Assembly (NCBI GenBank): GCA_037178855.1
Contig: JASJZC010000002.1
Coordinates: 1,860,001 to 1,924,000, forward strand
Length of the DNA stretch: 64,000 nt
Direction: 5' to 3'
From: Oscheius sp. JU75
Taxonomy: Eukaryota > Nematoda > Chromadorea > Rhabditida > Rhabditidae
The notes under the pieces are model-generated. The model had not been told where the DNA came from. It saw only the letters and a program-made list of their open reading frames with translations, and searched no databases. Of this stretch, positions 1-12,674 are shown piece after piece (position 1 is the stretch's first letter; each line of letters opens with the position of its first letter). The position numbers and the translations under genes are program-made.

Positions 1-3000
1 CTTTTGTGCATTCCTTTTACTGTCAAACACATGAGTTCGATCAATTTTCAGGCTTAAAGGGAAAAAAAGACACCAACCTTTTGAAGAGATGGCTTAACAG
101 CACATAGTTCTCGGAGTATATTAGCGGCAAAGTAGGCATGATGGGGCAGCTCGTTGACCTGATCCAGATAGAGGAAGAGCACGTCGAGCATGCATTCATT
201 GTTCCTCAGAGCGGTCAAGAGCATCGACTGTATATTGGCCACGATGATGTCCGAGTTGGCGGCGCGGACTGCGGTGCGGAGCTGGGAATGGCGCGAAATG
301 GCTACTAAAATTAAAATTTGTGAAAAACTGAACAGAGAACTTACGAGAAAGAAGGCGGAGAGCGGAAAAGGCCGTCTTCTGGGAGAGTCGAATGGTTGCT
401 CCGGCTGCCGGATTGACGTAACCATCGCAGTCTTCGAGCAGAATAGAGCAGATCTGGAAACTCATTATTCCTCTTCCCATCAAATCTTCAAAGTAAAAGT
501 AAACAGAAAGGTACTCACAGCTCTGAAGACGGGAGTATCGTTGAGAAGTTGAACCAGCAGCTGAACATGATGATCCTTCTGCAAGACGGCTCGGGCGTCG
601 GTGTATCCATGTCGAACCAGCGCATAAACGGCGTTCAGGGCATTATCGGCGATGTCCCACTGGAAAGTGATCAACTTTTTTTCTTTTCCAGTCCCTCAAA
701 AATGAAAAAATCTCGAAAGTCAGTGTCTTATCAGTCTGCCACCGAAGTGATAACCCCGCTCCAGACATTTGCCACTCCCACGCCTCTTTTCAAATTCGCC
801 GAGTGGCGCTCAAGTACTGGTCCTTTATTCTCTCCCTCGCAACGTTTTGCTCCCTTTTTTTTCAGATGTCAGGCCAGGATTTTGTGGTCGATATTGACAT
901 TGGGCCGGGGGACAAGGCATGGAAGCAGTTTAGGGAGATTGTGGAGAGCGAGGGATGGAAATCGGATGACCATTCGGTCATGGAATTGACGCCTATTCTG
1001 GCATCGACTAGATCTGTTGTGGCCAAGGATAAGGGTAGGGTTTAAAGCATCAAAATAGTCAAAAATCAAGATTTTTTGAAAGGAATTCTGTTAGAAATTA
1101 ACGGACAGTTCCAGTTCCAAAAGTAGGTGAAAAATTATTGCGTTGCCCAGAAAAACATAGATTCAAGATTTTGAAATTTTTTCATAAAAAAAGGTAAGGG
1201 TCACTGAGTATCGTAAAAGCTCTAATAGACCATTTTGGATTTCCCATTTCCAGACGGTAACTTTCTGGGCTGCGTCGTCTGGAACGAGTATGACAACATT
1301 GCCTTCATTGGCTTCTATCTGCTTAGGGAAGAGCTACGCGGAAAGGGGATAGGTTCCGTCGTCTGGAAGCGAGCCATTGAGAAAATGCCCAAAGACTATA
1401 CTATCGGACTTCGAGCAGGTAAAAAGCCTTCTAGAGTTCCCAAAAACCGCAGATTTAAGTTCCGGAAAAGACAGAAATGTACAGATCTGGAAACACTCCT
1501 GTCATGGGGCCTACTTTGAACGAGTTCAATGTACCCTGGAGGCAGATTCTGGATATTTGCAAGGGTCATTTGAGCGTGAGTTTTATGGCTTATAACAGTT
1601 AAAAAATAGTTTCAGAACAAGGAAGTCAGGGCGATTAGAGATTTGTCTTCTGAAGAATTTAATAGCTTTTTGGATTTTGACAAGAAAGTGACGGGGAAGG
1701 ATCGATCAGACTTTTTGAGGCGGTGAGTCAAACAACACCAGATTTGCAAATAAGGAGACTGCGATCGAGCAAGAATTGTGTAGGAAGTTTCTTGTAGTCA
1801 TCGAAATATAATGATTTACTCTATCGAAATGGCAGAAAACATTTGAAAACTACCATTTTGGAGTCATTGTTGAACAAATAGATCACATGAGGTGAAATGA
1901 GAATCTCAGAGGACAGATGCAGTAAACGTGATGGAAAAAATTACTTCAATTGGTCAGAACATGTTAGGCCTATTTTTGCAGAACTATCCTGAGAACACAT
2001 TCTTTTGGGGACACCTAATCGTTTTCAAGAGACTACTGATCTAAAATGCAGTCAGGGAATAGTTTTCCATATTTTAGGCTAAAAACAATAGATTGTTGTA
2101 TATTATTTTTCAAATCGAAATCTACAGATTCTATCTCGACCTTCCCTTCACTGCCGGGAACATACTTTTCGACGCTCACGGTCAGATTGTAGCCGTAGCT
2201 GGAATCACTCCCACCTCTACCAAAGAAAGTCACATGTTTAAGGTGAGTACATCTTATTGAGACCCCAGAAAAACAATATTTAGCTCGCGCCAATCTACGC
2301 CGACTCTCTAGAAGATGCCTTTACCGCAGCTTCGAGTTTGATAGAATTTGCCGGGGCCAAAGACCCCGAAGCCGTGGTTCTTTTTCATATTTTGAGTGGA
2401 AGTCGGGGCGAGAGGGAGATTCTGCCTCTTCTCTTGTCAATGAACGTCTCTACTCGACTGACTGGAGTTACTTTGTTCAGTAAGGAGATCCAGAATCCGA
2501 TTGATACGAATAGGGTCTACATTCCGCACAACAATTCAGGGCATTATGATACCTAGTCCCCGTTTTTGTACGGTACTTGTTAGGAATAAAGTTGTTGGTG
2601 GTATTTTTAAAAGGAGCTCGGGTAATCATAGGCAAGTGGATAGAGCCGCGAATTTCGAGTGAAACGAGTTCGAGTCCCGGTGCCCAAGTATATATGAGAT
2701 AAAATAAACGACCGACTGTCACCTTACTACCGACTAGATCCAATTGTTTTGCATTGCCGAGTCTTGAAAGAGCTCTACTATTTTTGACCCCTTTGAGTAT
2801 AGTAAGCAAAAATAAATAGACTAACCAGCTGATGAACGTCTTCGTAAGACCGCGTCCCCATCTGCGAGATGACCGACATAGTCAAGAAATGGATGTAAGG
2901 AGAGGCGTAGTCCGGAACGGTACTGAATTTGCTCAATTTCAGAGGATAAAATTAGCCACTTACCCATGAGAAAAGAGCTCGCTAAGCAGCTGCATCATTC

Positions 3001-6000
3001 CGAGACTTGCATCAAATCGCTTTGCCGTGCATTCTCGCTCCTCCAGCTCCTGTTGCAGTCCATACTGGGCACCATTCTCCCCGACGCGACAGATCTGATA
3101 GGCGTTAAGCGAGTGCCATATCCTAAAATCCTTTCTGATCAAGATGAGATGAAACCCACTTCATGACTCCATTTTCCCGGCGAGCCAGAGCAGCCAGGAG
3201 GGAAAGAAGGGCTCCTTTGAATTGGATAGGCGTAGGGGCAGAGATCAAGCCATTGGCACAGTCTATGAGCGACCAGGCACGATTGTCGATGAACTGTTCG
3301 GCTGAGTCGGGATCGAGTTCGGCAATCTTGCGGGCTAGGGTGATCCAGGAGATGAGACCGGCCAGCTCGTGCTGCGGAATCTCAGGAATTTGTGGGGCTT
3401 GCTGCTGGGAGCCACTGGAAACATGTACGTCTTTCCGTAAACTTTGGGACAGCTATATCCCAGTTTGCCTTGATTTCCACAACAAAACTATGAAGAAAGA
3501 GCGGATACTTTTTGACTATTGACTGACATATGCATTTCGGATGGAACTAATCAAAATAACTCAAGACTGCGTGCGAGATGGGTTGCTCGAGATTGATGTC
3601 CCAAGCACTCTGGCCGAATTGTTCGTGTCGGCCAGGTTCGGCCCAAACCAATCTTTCGCATTTTTCGGTGCTTTAAAAATAAATAGAAAAATGTAAAAAA
3701 AAAATTGAGGAAATCCTGCTCTCCTTTTTTTATTTTCTACGTTTTTCTATTTATTTTTTGACGTCGAAGTAGACGTTTCTGAGTTTTCGACGCTGAATCG
3801 ATTAAACACACCGGGCCGCAGAGACTGTAAAACTCACCCCATATGTGGGAACTGTGGCTGCTGCCTGAATCGCTGCTCGTAGATTCTCAACGTCGACATG
3901 AATTGCTCCCAACCGATGTAGGTGTCCTGATCTAGCGGCACGCGAGCGAAGACGTCAAAGAGAAAGCTGGCAGTCTCCTGGGTGCGGCAGACGGCTCTCT
4001 CGAATTCCAGGTAGCCGACCGCGTGGATTGGATGACAGACGATTCGGCTCCTCTCGAGAAAACGCGCCAATTCAATCTGGAATTTCGAGTTTTTTTGGCG
4101 GGAAAGTAGAAATAGACTAACTGAAGATCTCGGACTATAATTGCTGCTCATCGCCACGAGTTCCTCTTTTTTCAGATCGGACATTTTGGAGCTATCGACC
4201 AGGAAATAGAGGTCAGAGAGACAACCGAGGAAGGTCGCGTAGAAGAGGTTCGGGGTGATCATTTGGCCTTTGGCGTTGATTTCCTCGACCATGTTGAGCT
4301 CATCCTCACTGTCGCGTTCAATTTCCATCAGTTTGGCGGGGAAGTGGGTGATCAGTTTCTTCAGGAGCGAGTCGACGACTTTCAGATAGGAGATGTTGTG
4401 GGTGAAGGAGTCACTTCTGCAAAAGGGAAAGTGGTTTAAAAAGATGGTAGGAAATTAATAGAGAAACAATTCTAGGGCAGTCATCGAATTTTGCTCAAAA
4501 GGGTTCGTGGGCCATTTTATGACAATTTTTAGCTGGGTAATCCCGTACCATTTCGCCTTAACTTTCATGAATTTGCAGCAAACTTTAACTTTTGTCACGA
4601 ATGGAGTTGTGCAGCGATGGGAGCATGTCAAATAGTCGTTTTCTACAGAGCCTATCAGAAGACCGCACCGCAGCTACCGAAATTAAAGCGTCCATACTGG
4701 AAACTTCCATTATTGGCCTACTTTCTTTCAAGAGAACTAAACTTTACGATTTTTTCTTAGCCACGTTCTCTACAAAAGCCCCAATATTTCTAAAATTCAC
4801 GCCACACTCTGAGAAACGACGCCCGGATCCGAACAGAGAGATGTTGGACGCGCGGACTGGTATTTAGGAGGATGTAATGATCTCCTTTTGTCAATGATGT
4901 CTCAGAACTGTCATACTTTCGCACCAACACAGTAGTCAGGCTTCTTTTGAAAGAAGCCATGTATTCTTACAGCGATTTAGGCAATCTCATGAAGTGCAAA
5001 ACATGAAGAATGAACTCACCCAAGGACAGCATGTCTCAAGAACTTGAAGGCATGGTTCTGCACAGCCCTGTCGACAATTCTGTCCACATCGATCTCGACA
5101 TTTAGCAGATTCAGATGATCAGTCGGACAGACGGCCAGGGCTCTGAGGGAGACAGCACAGGCGAGCTGAATGGTTCCACAGAGAGACTGATCGCTCCAGA
5201 GGGTCTCATTTCGGATCTCTTTGATCATGTCAGTCAGTACGGGCGAGGCCGAGTTTCCTCTAGTCAGAACTTCCGATGAGGTCAGTCGAACGAGCGAACT
5301 CCAGGCGGCCATGTGTCCATTTCCGAGCTTTTCGGCTACGGGGAAGCCACGGAGCACGGGGTAGAGTTCAGCGGCGAAGTCCTTCGTCCGATCGCCGGTC
5401 CAACCGCATAGGGAGTAGAGACAGTCACCGACGGCCTCGAGAAGCTCATCGATAATGGTTCGGAGCTGAAATTTGGGATAGAAAGCAATGGAAGGAGACC
5501 TACCAGAAGCTGATGACGGGTTCCACCGAGGCCATTGATTTCGGGCTGGCTAAGACGCAGGAACTCGGATTGGACGGAGAAGGTCGACTGAACTTCTGGA
5601 AATGATAAACTTGTAAAGTGTACAAGAATCTACTTCCCTAATGGGTTTAGTGCAATTTTTGGCAGACTTCTGTATCAAAAAAAGTGATTTTGTATTCACG
5701 CGAAATAACAGGTAGTTTGAAGGCAAAACTCAAAAGTGCATTGCTTGAATAGTTTGCAAGTAAAAGGAGAGTTAGGTCTTGACAGTAAAACCAGAGAACA
5801 TGCAGTTGCAGCCTCTTTAGTAGTCTATTGGAGTAGGGAGACGACTGTCCCAGGCGGGTGACAAGCAGAAACTGTCTGCTGGGCACTCAGAATCAGGGGG
5901 ATTAAGCATGACAGGGTTTGACAAGTTTTTTGGGAGTCAAACAAAGAAGTCAAGCTTTGACAGCTTAATCTAATCTGTAACTTGTCAGGTTTCAACGGTA

Positions 6001-7091
6001 ACTTATTAGCTTTTTCCCATAACAGACCTATAGCATCGACTTTCGTTTTCTGACGTCCCTTCGGTTTTTTAGCAGGCTTTTTGAGCAAAAATGAAGAAGA
6101 AAACTTACGAAGAAGGTGTTTGAAGAATCCGACACTGATGAACGAGTTCTCGATGAACAGCTTCACACTATCTCCCACGGTCTCGGGATCCAGGCGCAGC
6201 AGAGCCTGAACCTTCAATTTTACCCACAAAAACAAGCCGAACCTGTAGAGTAAGTATGAGGAATCGATGATAGTCGTAATAGCAGACGACAGCCAAGAGT
6301 CCTCGAGGGAGACTCGAGAAGTTGACGAGCTGCATCTCGCCATCGAGGACGATCTGGAGCGCGTCGAGCTGATGAATGTCAAACGCTGTGCTGATCGTCT
6401 CAGCCTCATTGGCCAGCGCCTGATCCAGGTCGATTTTCAGCCTGTCCAGCTGAACACTGCTTCCGGCCTTCAGAGTATCGGTCGGCGACTTGGATTTGGG
6501 CTGAAAATGGGTAAGTTTTGTAGGAAAATGACGTGTGAACTGGTGGAGACTGCGCTCGGAACACTTCGTGACATAGTTGCCATAAGTAAACAGGTTCTCC
6601 CCTTCTCCAGAGACGCTTTTACTAGACTTCTGACTTGCGTAGGATTCAGCTACGGTCCCAGAGTCAAAGTTGAATGGTATAGCGTATTTTGGGGCCGATT
6701 CTAGGTATTTTTGAGGAAGAAAAGCTGTGTTTAACCCGTAAATGACATCAGAATGGCGGATAGTTCATTTTTGACTATGAAAACCCGAACTGCCGACATC
6801 CTGTAATCTTTTTTACCAACTCTTGCTTTCCGGAAATTAATCTATATCGCCAGACCTTCAGCAAAGCCTGATACCCACTTTTTACATCTATTCTCTCACA
6901 GAAAACAGCGAAAATTGAGCAAATAGCAGGAGATTATGACGATAATAGAAGCTCACCTTGTTCTTCGTGACGTTTACGATCTTCTCCTTGAATTTCCCGA
7001 CTTGTCGAATGAGCTCAGCCGAGTTCTCGTCGGCTCCCTCAGTTACCCATCGGTCGACAAAGTCGAAAAGCCGTTGGGCTTCTTGCCACAT
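1..7091 (-). CDS. NUP205: Nup205/Nup192-like nucleoporin, 3' end outside window
   Basis: Inner-ring scaffold nucleoporin, an alpha-solenoid of the nuclear pore complex. The chosen start (ATG at 7091-7089) opens a short first exon. The next exon (about 6500-6250) contains FDIHQLDALQIVLDGE followed by LPRG, matching the family segment FDIGELAAVELLLAGE...LTRG. Exons at 5016-5470, 3834-4380, 3170-3430, 2960-3142, 2830-2915, 480-674 and 75-300 continue the family order, for example TIQLACAVSLRAL, then a WEQFMSTLRIYEQ segment, then WDIADNALNAVYALV. The C-terminal part runs off the left edge. The intron between about 2831 and 665 is unusually long and holds another gene on the opposite strand. Splice sites were read by eye and some small exons may be missing. 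Family assignment is by recalled similarity to human NUP205 over several separate exons, so it is quite secure. Confidence 0.85.
617..617. other. Left boundary region of the nested-gene intron
   Basis: The minus-strand Nup205 exon encoding WDIADNALNAVYALV begins at about 660 after a TTTTCCAG acceptor. Everything from there to about 2831 is intronic for Nup205 and holds the nested acetyltransferase and a tRNA-like element. Confidence 0.5.
617..629 (+). other. No separate feature; coding for Nup205 on minus strand
   Basis: This short stretch is part of the Nup205 exon read on the minus strand and holds no independent element. Confidence 0.2.
866..2556 (+). CDS. Two-domain GNAT N-acetyltransferase nested in a Nup205 intron
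   Basis: Probable acyl-CoA-dependent N-acetyltransferase; the substrate cannot be told. The ATG at 866 follows directly on a polypyrimidine-AG acceptor. The first exons encode a GNAT fold, with IAFIGFYLLREELRGKGIG carrying the RGKGIG acetyl-CoA loop (about 1283-1350). Later exons at roughly 1475-1570, 1616-1722, 2128-2240 and 2283-2556 encode a second domain ending PHNNSGHYDT. This tandem arrangement (GNAT plus DUF1248/Acetyltransf_18-like) is common in nematodes such as C. elegans. The whole gene lies on the plus strand inside a single intron of the minus-strand Nup205 gene, so the two transcripts would be antisense in unspliced RNA. Exon edges are approximate. The gene looks intact. Confidence 0.75.
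2617..2688 (+). repeat. tRNA-like sequence (degenerate tRNA or SINE head)
   Basis: A 72-nt stretch with tRNA-like boxes: an A-box-like ATAGGCAAGTGGATAGA and a B-box-like GTTCGAGTCCC. The ends can pair as an acceptor stem with one mismatch (CTCGGGT against GCCCAAG). The T-stem pairs poorly (3 of 5) and no clean anticodon stem is seen, so a functional tRNA is unlikely. It sits just downstream of the nested acetyltransferase stop, still inside the Nup205 intron. Confidence 0.35.
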
Positions 7092-9810
7092 CGAAAAATT
7101 AGGAAGGTTACTTGAAGAAATGGACAATTCGAAAGGCGCTTTCAAACGAGCCAAAATACGTAATCTGGCGCCACGATGACGGAGAATTGCGTAGAGAGAT
7201 AGGAAGAGCTCGTTTTGGACGAGAGAATGAGATAGCAAGGCAAAGACAAGGAATAATAATCATAATTTATTACAGACACATATTCACAAGGTATGGAGAG
7301 GTCAATACATAATATTAGTACAAAAACAGCAAATTTATCACGGTAATCGCTTCCTCGGATGGAGGTGAGAAGGAGTTTATGGAAGACTGGAGCGGTTCCC
7401 GCCTTTTTTCGGTCGCCCCTTGTGTACTAGGAGTACTGTAGCGCGCAGTGTTTTGTACTGCTCATTTTTGAAAATGCATTTGCCGGCCTCAAAAAGTAAT
7501 TTTTTAGTCTCTTCATGTTCTGCGAAGTTGAAGCCCACATCAAAAGCTACACCTTTACAGAGCTTTGTTCGAAACCCTCGTTACAGTTCTGACAAGCAGA
7601 TATCAAGTCGAATATCGCAATGTTCGACAAATTGGCGCCTGTTTAGGGACCGAGGCTCAGTTTTTCAAGGTTGTGATGTTCTGCGAAGTTGTAGACCATG
7701 TCAAAATCTACAACTTCGCAGAACATTCTTTTGTTAAAAAGTCACTTCCTGAATCTGAATGTACAGAGTTTTTAGTTTGGATCTTACTATCTCTCTGTCT
7801 CTCCATCTCTTGTCGTAGATTCGATAAAATTGAATTGTGCCAAACCCAGTCAAAAATTGAGCCCGATTATGGAGCCCACATTTTTGCCACTTCCTGTCTA
7901 ACTGTCACTGTCTCTGCCTCTTCCAGATCGTAGAGTATAGTTTCCTCCCACTACTTCCCGTACTATACAACTCCTAAATAATTCCAGGATCTGGTGCAGC
8001 TAATTGTGTAAACTGATACCCGGTCAACACTAGAGAGGCAGTTTACCTCAGTGTAGCTGCTGCGTAATCCAACATTTCTAAGCCTCCATACTTTACCCGA
8101 ATTTTGTAGACCTGGGTCTCAAAAAACTCTTCTCAAAGATGAGGTAGTAGCTGTGAGCAAACAATACTCTACAAGTTCTCATGGTCAAGAAACAGTGGTG
8201 ACCTTCCCCCCTCTCAATCGAATTGACATTCCTTCGAAACTGCCTGAACGTGGTAATTTTGCTATCCGAAACATTGCTCGTCCCTTGGCACACATGTTGT
8301 TTGCGTACAAAGAAGTCCGCTTACGCTCGCCGAGGAGGTGGCGGCGCCCGGAACCGGACCGGAATGTCGCTCTGTCTCTCTCTCTGTCAATCTCACGTGC
8401 TCCTCTCCAGTCCAAAAAGACCTTTGAAATGCATTTTCTGCTCTCTCTGTCCCTCTTTTGGCAGGAATGGTCAATATTTGTTTTTCTGGGAACCAATTGG
8501 GTGCCCCCTCCGAGAATGTTTCCGTAATAGCAGTAGTCCCGATTTTTCATTGTGCATTCCAGTGTTGAAATGTGATATTTGTACTAAACCTATTGAAAGG
8601 TTGTTAGTTGAGTCACACTCTCTGTCTCTGTCTCTCTGTCTCACATTATTTACTCGTATTGAACCCTCATGAAATCAGACTCTAAATATTGACAAAGAAA
8701 CTGTGGGTGACATGTGGGAGGCCGCTGTACAATCACATGAGTTTTTAAAGAGCCAGTCGCATTTTTTGCCGGTTTCTGTCTATCTCTCTGTCTCTGTCCC
8801 TGACTCGAACAAACAAGGTGTCTCTGTTGTGAACTGAATTCCCAATTAGCTCACCATTGAGACAAGTTCAAATGTTCAATGACTCTTTTTTTTGTTACCG
8901 ATTCGTGAGATTCTGAGGATTCGACTGTCTGCTGCCAGAGACATTTTACCGATTGATCTAGCCTCGAACTGTGAAAGAGTTCCCAGCGCAACTCAACAAA
9001 TAGCCATAGTGACAGGTCGGCATTCCAAGTTCACCCCCAGTTCTTTTCTTCTCCTTCCCAACTGTCCCATCTAACCGGTATGACTATAAAGTTTGAAGGC
9101 AAACTTATACTACTGTTGCTCTTTGCTGAAAATGGTGGCAGTGGCCCCGAAAATGAGTCATTTAGTTGTTCAGCATTTCCTTTAGAGTACGTTTTTTGAT
9201 GCAGGCACCGACTAGAGGTAAGTAAAAAGAGTGAGGGTGACAGTAGCAGTGACAGTGACTCACCTATTAACTTTCTTTGCAATTCAATAGTCATCTTCTC
9301 AAGTCATAGAAGCGCCGAACCGAATACTATTAGTCCTCCTTCCCCCTTTCCGAGCGGCTGAAGAATGTTCGCGACGGTAATCTACTCGGTAGAAGTCTTT
9401 TCACAACTCTCATCCTCCCCAGCGTGTTCCTGATATGCTTGGCGTAGTCCTTATTCCATTCCAATGACCAAGAGAGACAGTGGAGATCCTGTAGATCCGA
9501 TTTTGGAAGAATTGGAATTCCATTGGAAGAAGCTTTTGATAGCGAAGACGTCCAGCAGCTTGCTTGGTTGCAGTAGTTTGATGGTGCAGTAAGTTTTTGC
9601 TGAAAGTAAACTTTGAACAATTAGAGGAAGTTCCAGCTATTTCGGAGAACACGAACTAATTACGTGAACTTGGACTGTTTTTAATAGTAAACGTGAACTC
9701 TGTACAAACCGTTAACTCTCTCTAATTCGAGCAAACATTGCTTCTCGTTCCTCTTCCGCCGAACAGGCTTACTCTCTCTATCCCTTGAAACAATTTGACC
9801 CTGTTCCAGG
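7092..9810. other. Intergenic, no gene recognised
   Basis: About 2.7 kb between the divergent Nup205 and DOMON/b561 genes. It contains pyrimidine-rich CTCTGT tracts (for example 8370-8400, 8600-8640, 8775-8805) and an imperfect repeat of a CTGCGAAGTTGTAGACCATGTCAAAATCTACAACTTCGCAG type near 7500-7730, which has dyad symmetry. No open frame here has family similarity or plausible splice neighbours that I could see. Promoters of both genes presumably lie in this interval. Confidence 0.5.
7678..7729. repeat. Short palindrome around GTAGACCATGTCAAAATCTAC
   Basis: TTCTGCGAAGTTGTAGA (about 7679-7695) is followed after a short spacer by its reverse complement, ending TACAACTTCGCAGAA. The arms are about 16 nt. 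A related single arm lies at about 7516-7530. It may form a hairpin or be a mobile-element end. Confidence 0.55.
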
Positions 9811-12674
9811 ATGAAGTATCTACTTCTCCTCGCCTTGACTCTGTCTTCAACGGCAGCACAGTTCTTCGATGCGAGTACCTGTAGTCTTTCCAAAGGATGT
9901 CTGTTCTCTCCAGCTGGTTGCAATCCCCAGTCCGGAAATTGTAGAATCTCTTTCAGTTATTTGGTCAGTTTCCTTGGTTTTCCTTTCGAGAGTCAAGCAT
10001 TATTAGCAAATAGGCGACAATTTACAAATGGAGCTCTACGGGTCCGTCAATGGAGACGGCTATGTGGCTTTGGGATTTTCTACGGACCAGAGAATGGTAT
10101 GTATTTACTTTTTATGAGTCAGTCGATGTCCATGCCATGTTTGATGAACCAAAGTTGGTCTTTTAGGGTGACGACACTGTAGTCTGGTGTGGTTCTCAAG
10201 GTGGTCAAGTTCAAGCTGGGCTAAGTTATAACAATGGAAGGACAAATGAACCAATTGTAAGTTTCCGGTCACTGTCACTGTATATCTAATGTATTATGTT
10301 CCAGACAACCCCAGGGATCCAGCAAATCAACAATGTCAATTTTGCCAACGGAAATGTCTACTGCAGTTTCAGTATGCCCCTGAACGCCAATGTCAGAAAT
10401 GTCAAGCGACTGGACAACACCTACTATCCCTTAATGGCTACTGGTCCTCTTCAAAACGGACGTGAGTTGCGTATGAAATCCTTGATTCATTTGTTTTTTA
10501 GGTCTGAATTACCACAATCAGGACAAGTTTGTCCTTCCTAGAACTGACTTCCGGGCCTATCAGCAGACAGCCAATGGACAGGTCATTGTCAGTAGCACTG
10601 CTTCAAATTTCCGTAAGTCTTTCTGTCTCTCTGTCTCTCTACTCTATTTCTTTTCCTCATACCCTACTTTGCAGTCCAAAATGATGACCTACCTCGTTCC
10701 ACAGCTGACAAGCTCATGATCGCCCATGCTATCCTCATGGTCCTTTCCTTTGGAGTCTTCATGGCTTCCGGAATCCTCTTCGCCCGTCATTTCCGAAACC
10801 ATTGGCCGGATTCGGTGTTTCTCGGGGTCAAGATGTGGTTCAATGTAAGCCGCCAGTTTTCTATACAAATCCCAATCTTCAGCTCCACAGATCCCTCAAC
10901 ATGATTGCCATCGGTGGTTCAATCAGCGGTTTCGTGATGATCTTCGTTGCAAATGACTGGCGATGGACAGGTCCCAAGGCTTATGCCACAGCTGCTGAGG
11001 TAGTTTTTTCAATCAGGCTTTGACAACGAAGACTTTCAGAACAGACAGTGGGGTTCAATACATTCAATCCTGGGATTGTTAGCCTGTGTTATCGCCTGGG
11101 CTCAGCCGTTGAATGCCGTTTTCCGATGTGATCCTCATTCCAGGGTCCGATTCATTTACAACTGGATTCATCGATTCTTCGGATTCTCTAGTTGGATTCT
11201 AGGCTGTGAGTTTTACAGAGACACAGGGGCACAGAGATACAGAGGTACAAGGGACATTGGGGACATAGAGCTTGCTACAAGACACAGAATTTCAGGCAAA
11301 CTGGCACAAGGGCCAGAGCAAAAAGAACACAATAGGAGCACACAAGGCCTTTACGCCTGCAACTGTTATACATCAATTCAGTAGAGAGTACAGTACATAG
11401 TTCTTAGAGAGCCCGAATAGGTCCTTAACATGACATTCTTGCCAGCCGTACATTTCTTGGGATGGAACAGTCTTACATCCGGTAGTCTACTCTGAAAGTT
11501 CTAGAGATATAAATTGTTGTGCCCACTGTTACAAAAGTGGAAGCTACTGTCGAAATGGGAAAATACTCTGATCTTGGTAGAGAAGCGAGGGAGGGGAGCA
11601 TCTCTGACGACGTCTGGCAAGCAAACAGAAGCGACCTCAGGTTGACAAGATACTTGTCAGAACTTGACAAGTCGAGATTGGCGCCAAAAGCGGTAGTTGT
11701 CTTCGGCGAGACAAAGACAGCGACACAAACTGTACTATCTGGCTGTCCTCTGCGTCTCTAGCCCCTAGAGAACTGGCGGCTGCAGCTGTATTATCTCGTC
11801 AGTCAGAGCAATAGATTACCCCGACCAATTGTCAAATCGTCGGTTTTTACCCAGTATCTCAAGGTACTAAGGGATTCCGACCATAGCTCGACTATGTGTC
11901 GCAACCAAACTTTTTGGATCAGCCTTCTCGGGGTCAACCGGAGGCAACAAGAACTTTTTTCGTGAATAGAGCCGTGTCCAGTGCCGATCCCCTGTCATCG
12001 AACGGAATCGTCTGCTGCCTAACCGTTTCTTCTCCTGGAAAGATACCAAACTGCCTAGACTACTCTCTTCCGTGACCAAAGCTGACACTTCGAGAGCATA
12101 GCTTAAGCAGATCTCCGGCAGTCTAGGACAGTATTGAGGGGCAGTAGAGGGGCATATTCGAATGAAAAATGTCAGGTTCATAGCAACAGGCTAACAACTT
12201 GTGAAGGTCAAACTGACAGAGACAGAACAAACAGACTGGACAAGAAAAGGTTGGCGACATTTAGTGTTAAAAGTGATATTTTGATCTTCACTTCCCTCTT
12301 TCAGTAGCCGCTGCCATGATTGCTGTCGTCCACTTCAAGAGCATGTTCAGCAACAGAGACGCTGCTCTTGGCATCTGGATAGCCTACGTGGGTGTGGCTG
12401 GAATCACTCTGATCATTCTCGAAGTTCTGAGTGTGAAGAGTAAGACCTTTTCCTTTCCGAACAACTCTCTATTACAGACTGGTGGACAGTGAGAAAAATA
12501 GGTCCAGAGATCGAAATGACCAGGATTGGAGGTGGTAGCTCCCCGAACTACGAGACTGTCAGCCGAGTCCATTTGATACAGTCAGCTGTGATGGGGCTCT
12601 TCCTCATCTGTGCAATCGGTCTCTGTGTGGCTCTGAGTGTCCTGATTGGACTGAAACCTCATGTTTCTGTCTAG
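9811..12674 (+). CDS. DOMON-domain cytochrome b561 (ferric-chelate reductase 1-like)
   Basis: Predicted transmembrane electron carrier or metal reductase of the FRRS1/CYBDOM type. It opens with a signal peptide (MKYLLLLALTLSSTAAQ). The DOMON segment includes MELYGSVNGDGYVALGFSTD. A b561 core of several membrane helices follows, with candidate haem histidines in IAHAILMVLSFG, LHRSLNMIAIG, IHSILGLLACVIAW and WIHRFFGFSSW. Exons fall at about 9811-9955, 10017-10095, 10168-10258, 10304-10460, 10502-10612, 10675-10842, 10883-11000, 11040-11203, 12306-12439 and 12478-12674, stop TAG at 12672. The first donor is chosen at about 9955 because it keeps the DOMON frame. The 1.1-kb intron (11204-12305) carries a repeat that recurs inverted at 21.05 kb. 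The last helix is followed by a short tail. Confidence 0.8.
11714..11960 (+). repeat. Interspersed repeat, copy A (inverted relative to copy B)
   Basis: About 245 nt starting AGACAGCGACACAAACTGTA and ending near CAACAAGAACTTTTTT. It matches 21050-21299 on the opposite strand at high identity with few gaps. It lies inside the long intron of the DOMON/b561 gene. No coding capacity is recognised. It is probably a non-autonomous transposon or a fragment of one. Confidence 0.8.

Noticed and set aside
190-989. Plus-strand open frames over the Nup205 exons
   Set aside because: They are shadows of minus-strand coding sequence with clear family similarity.
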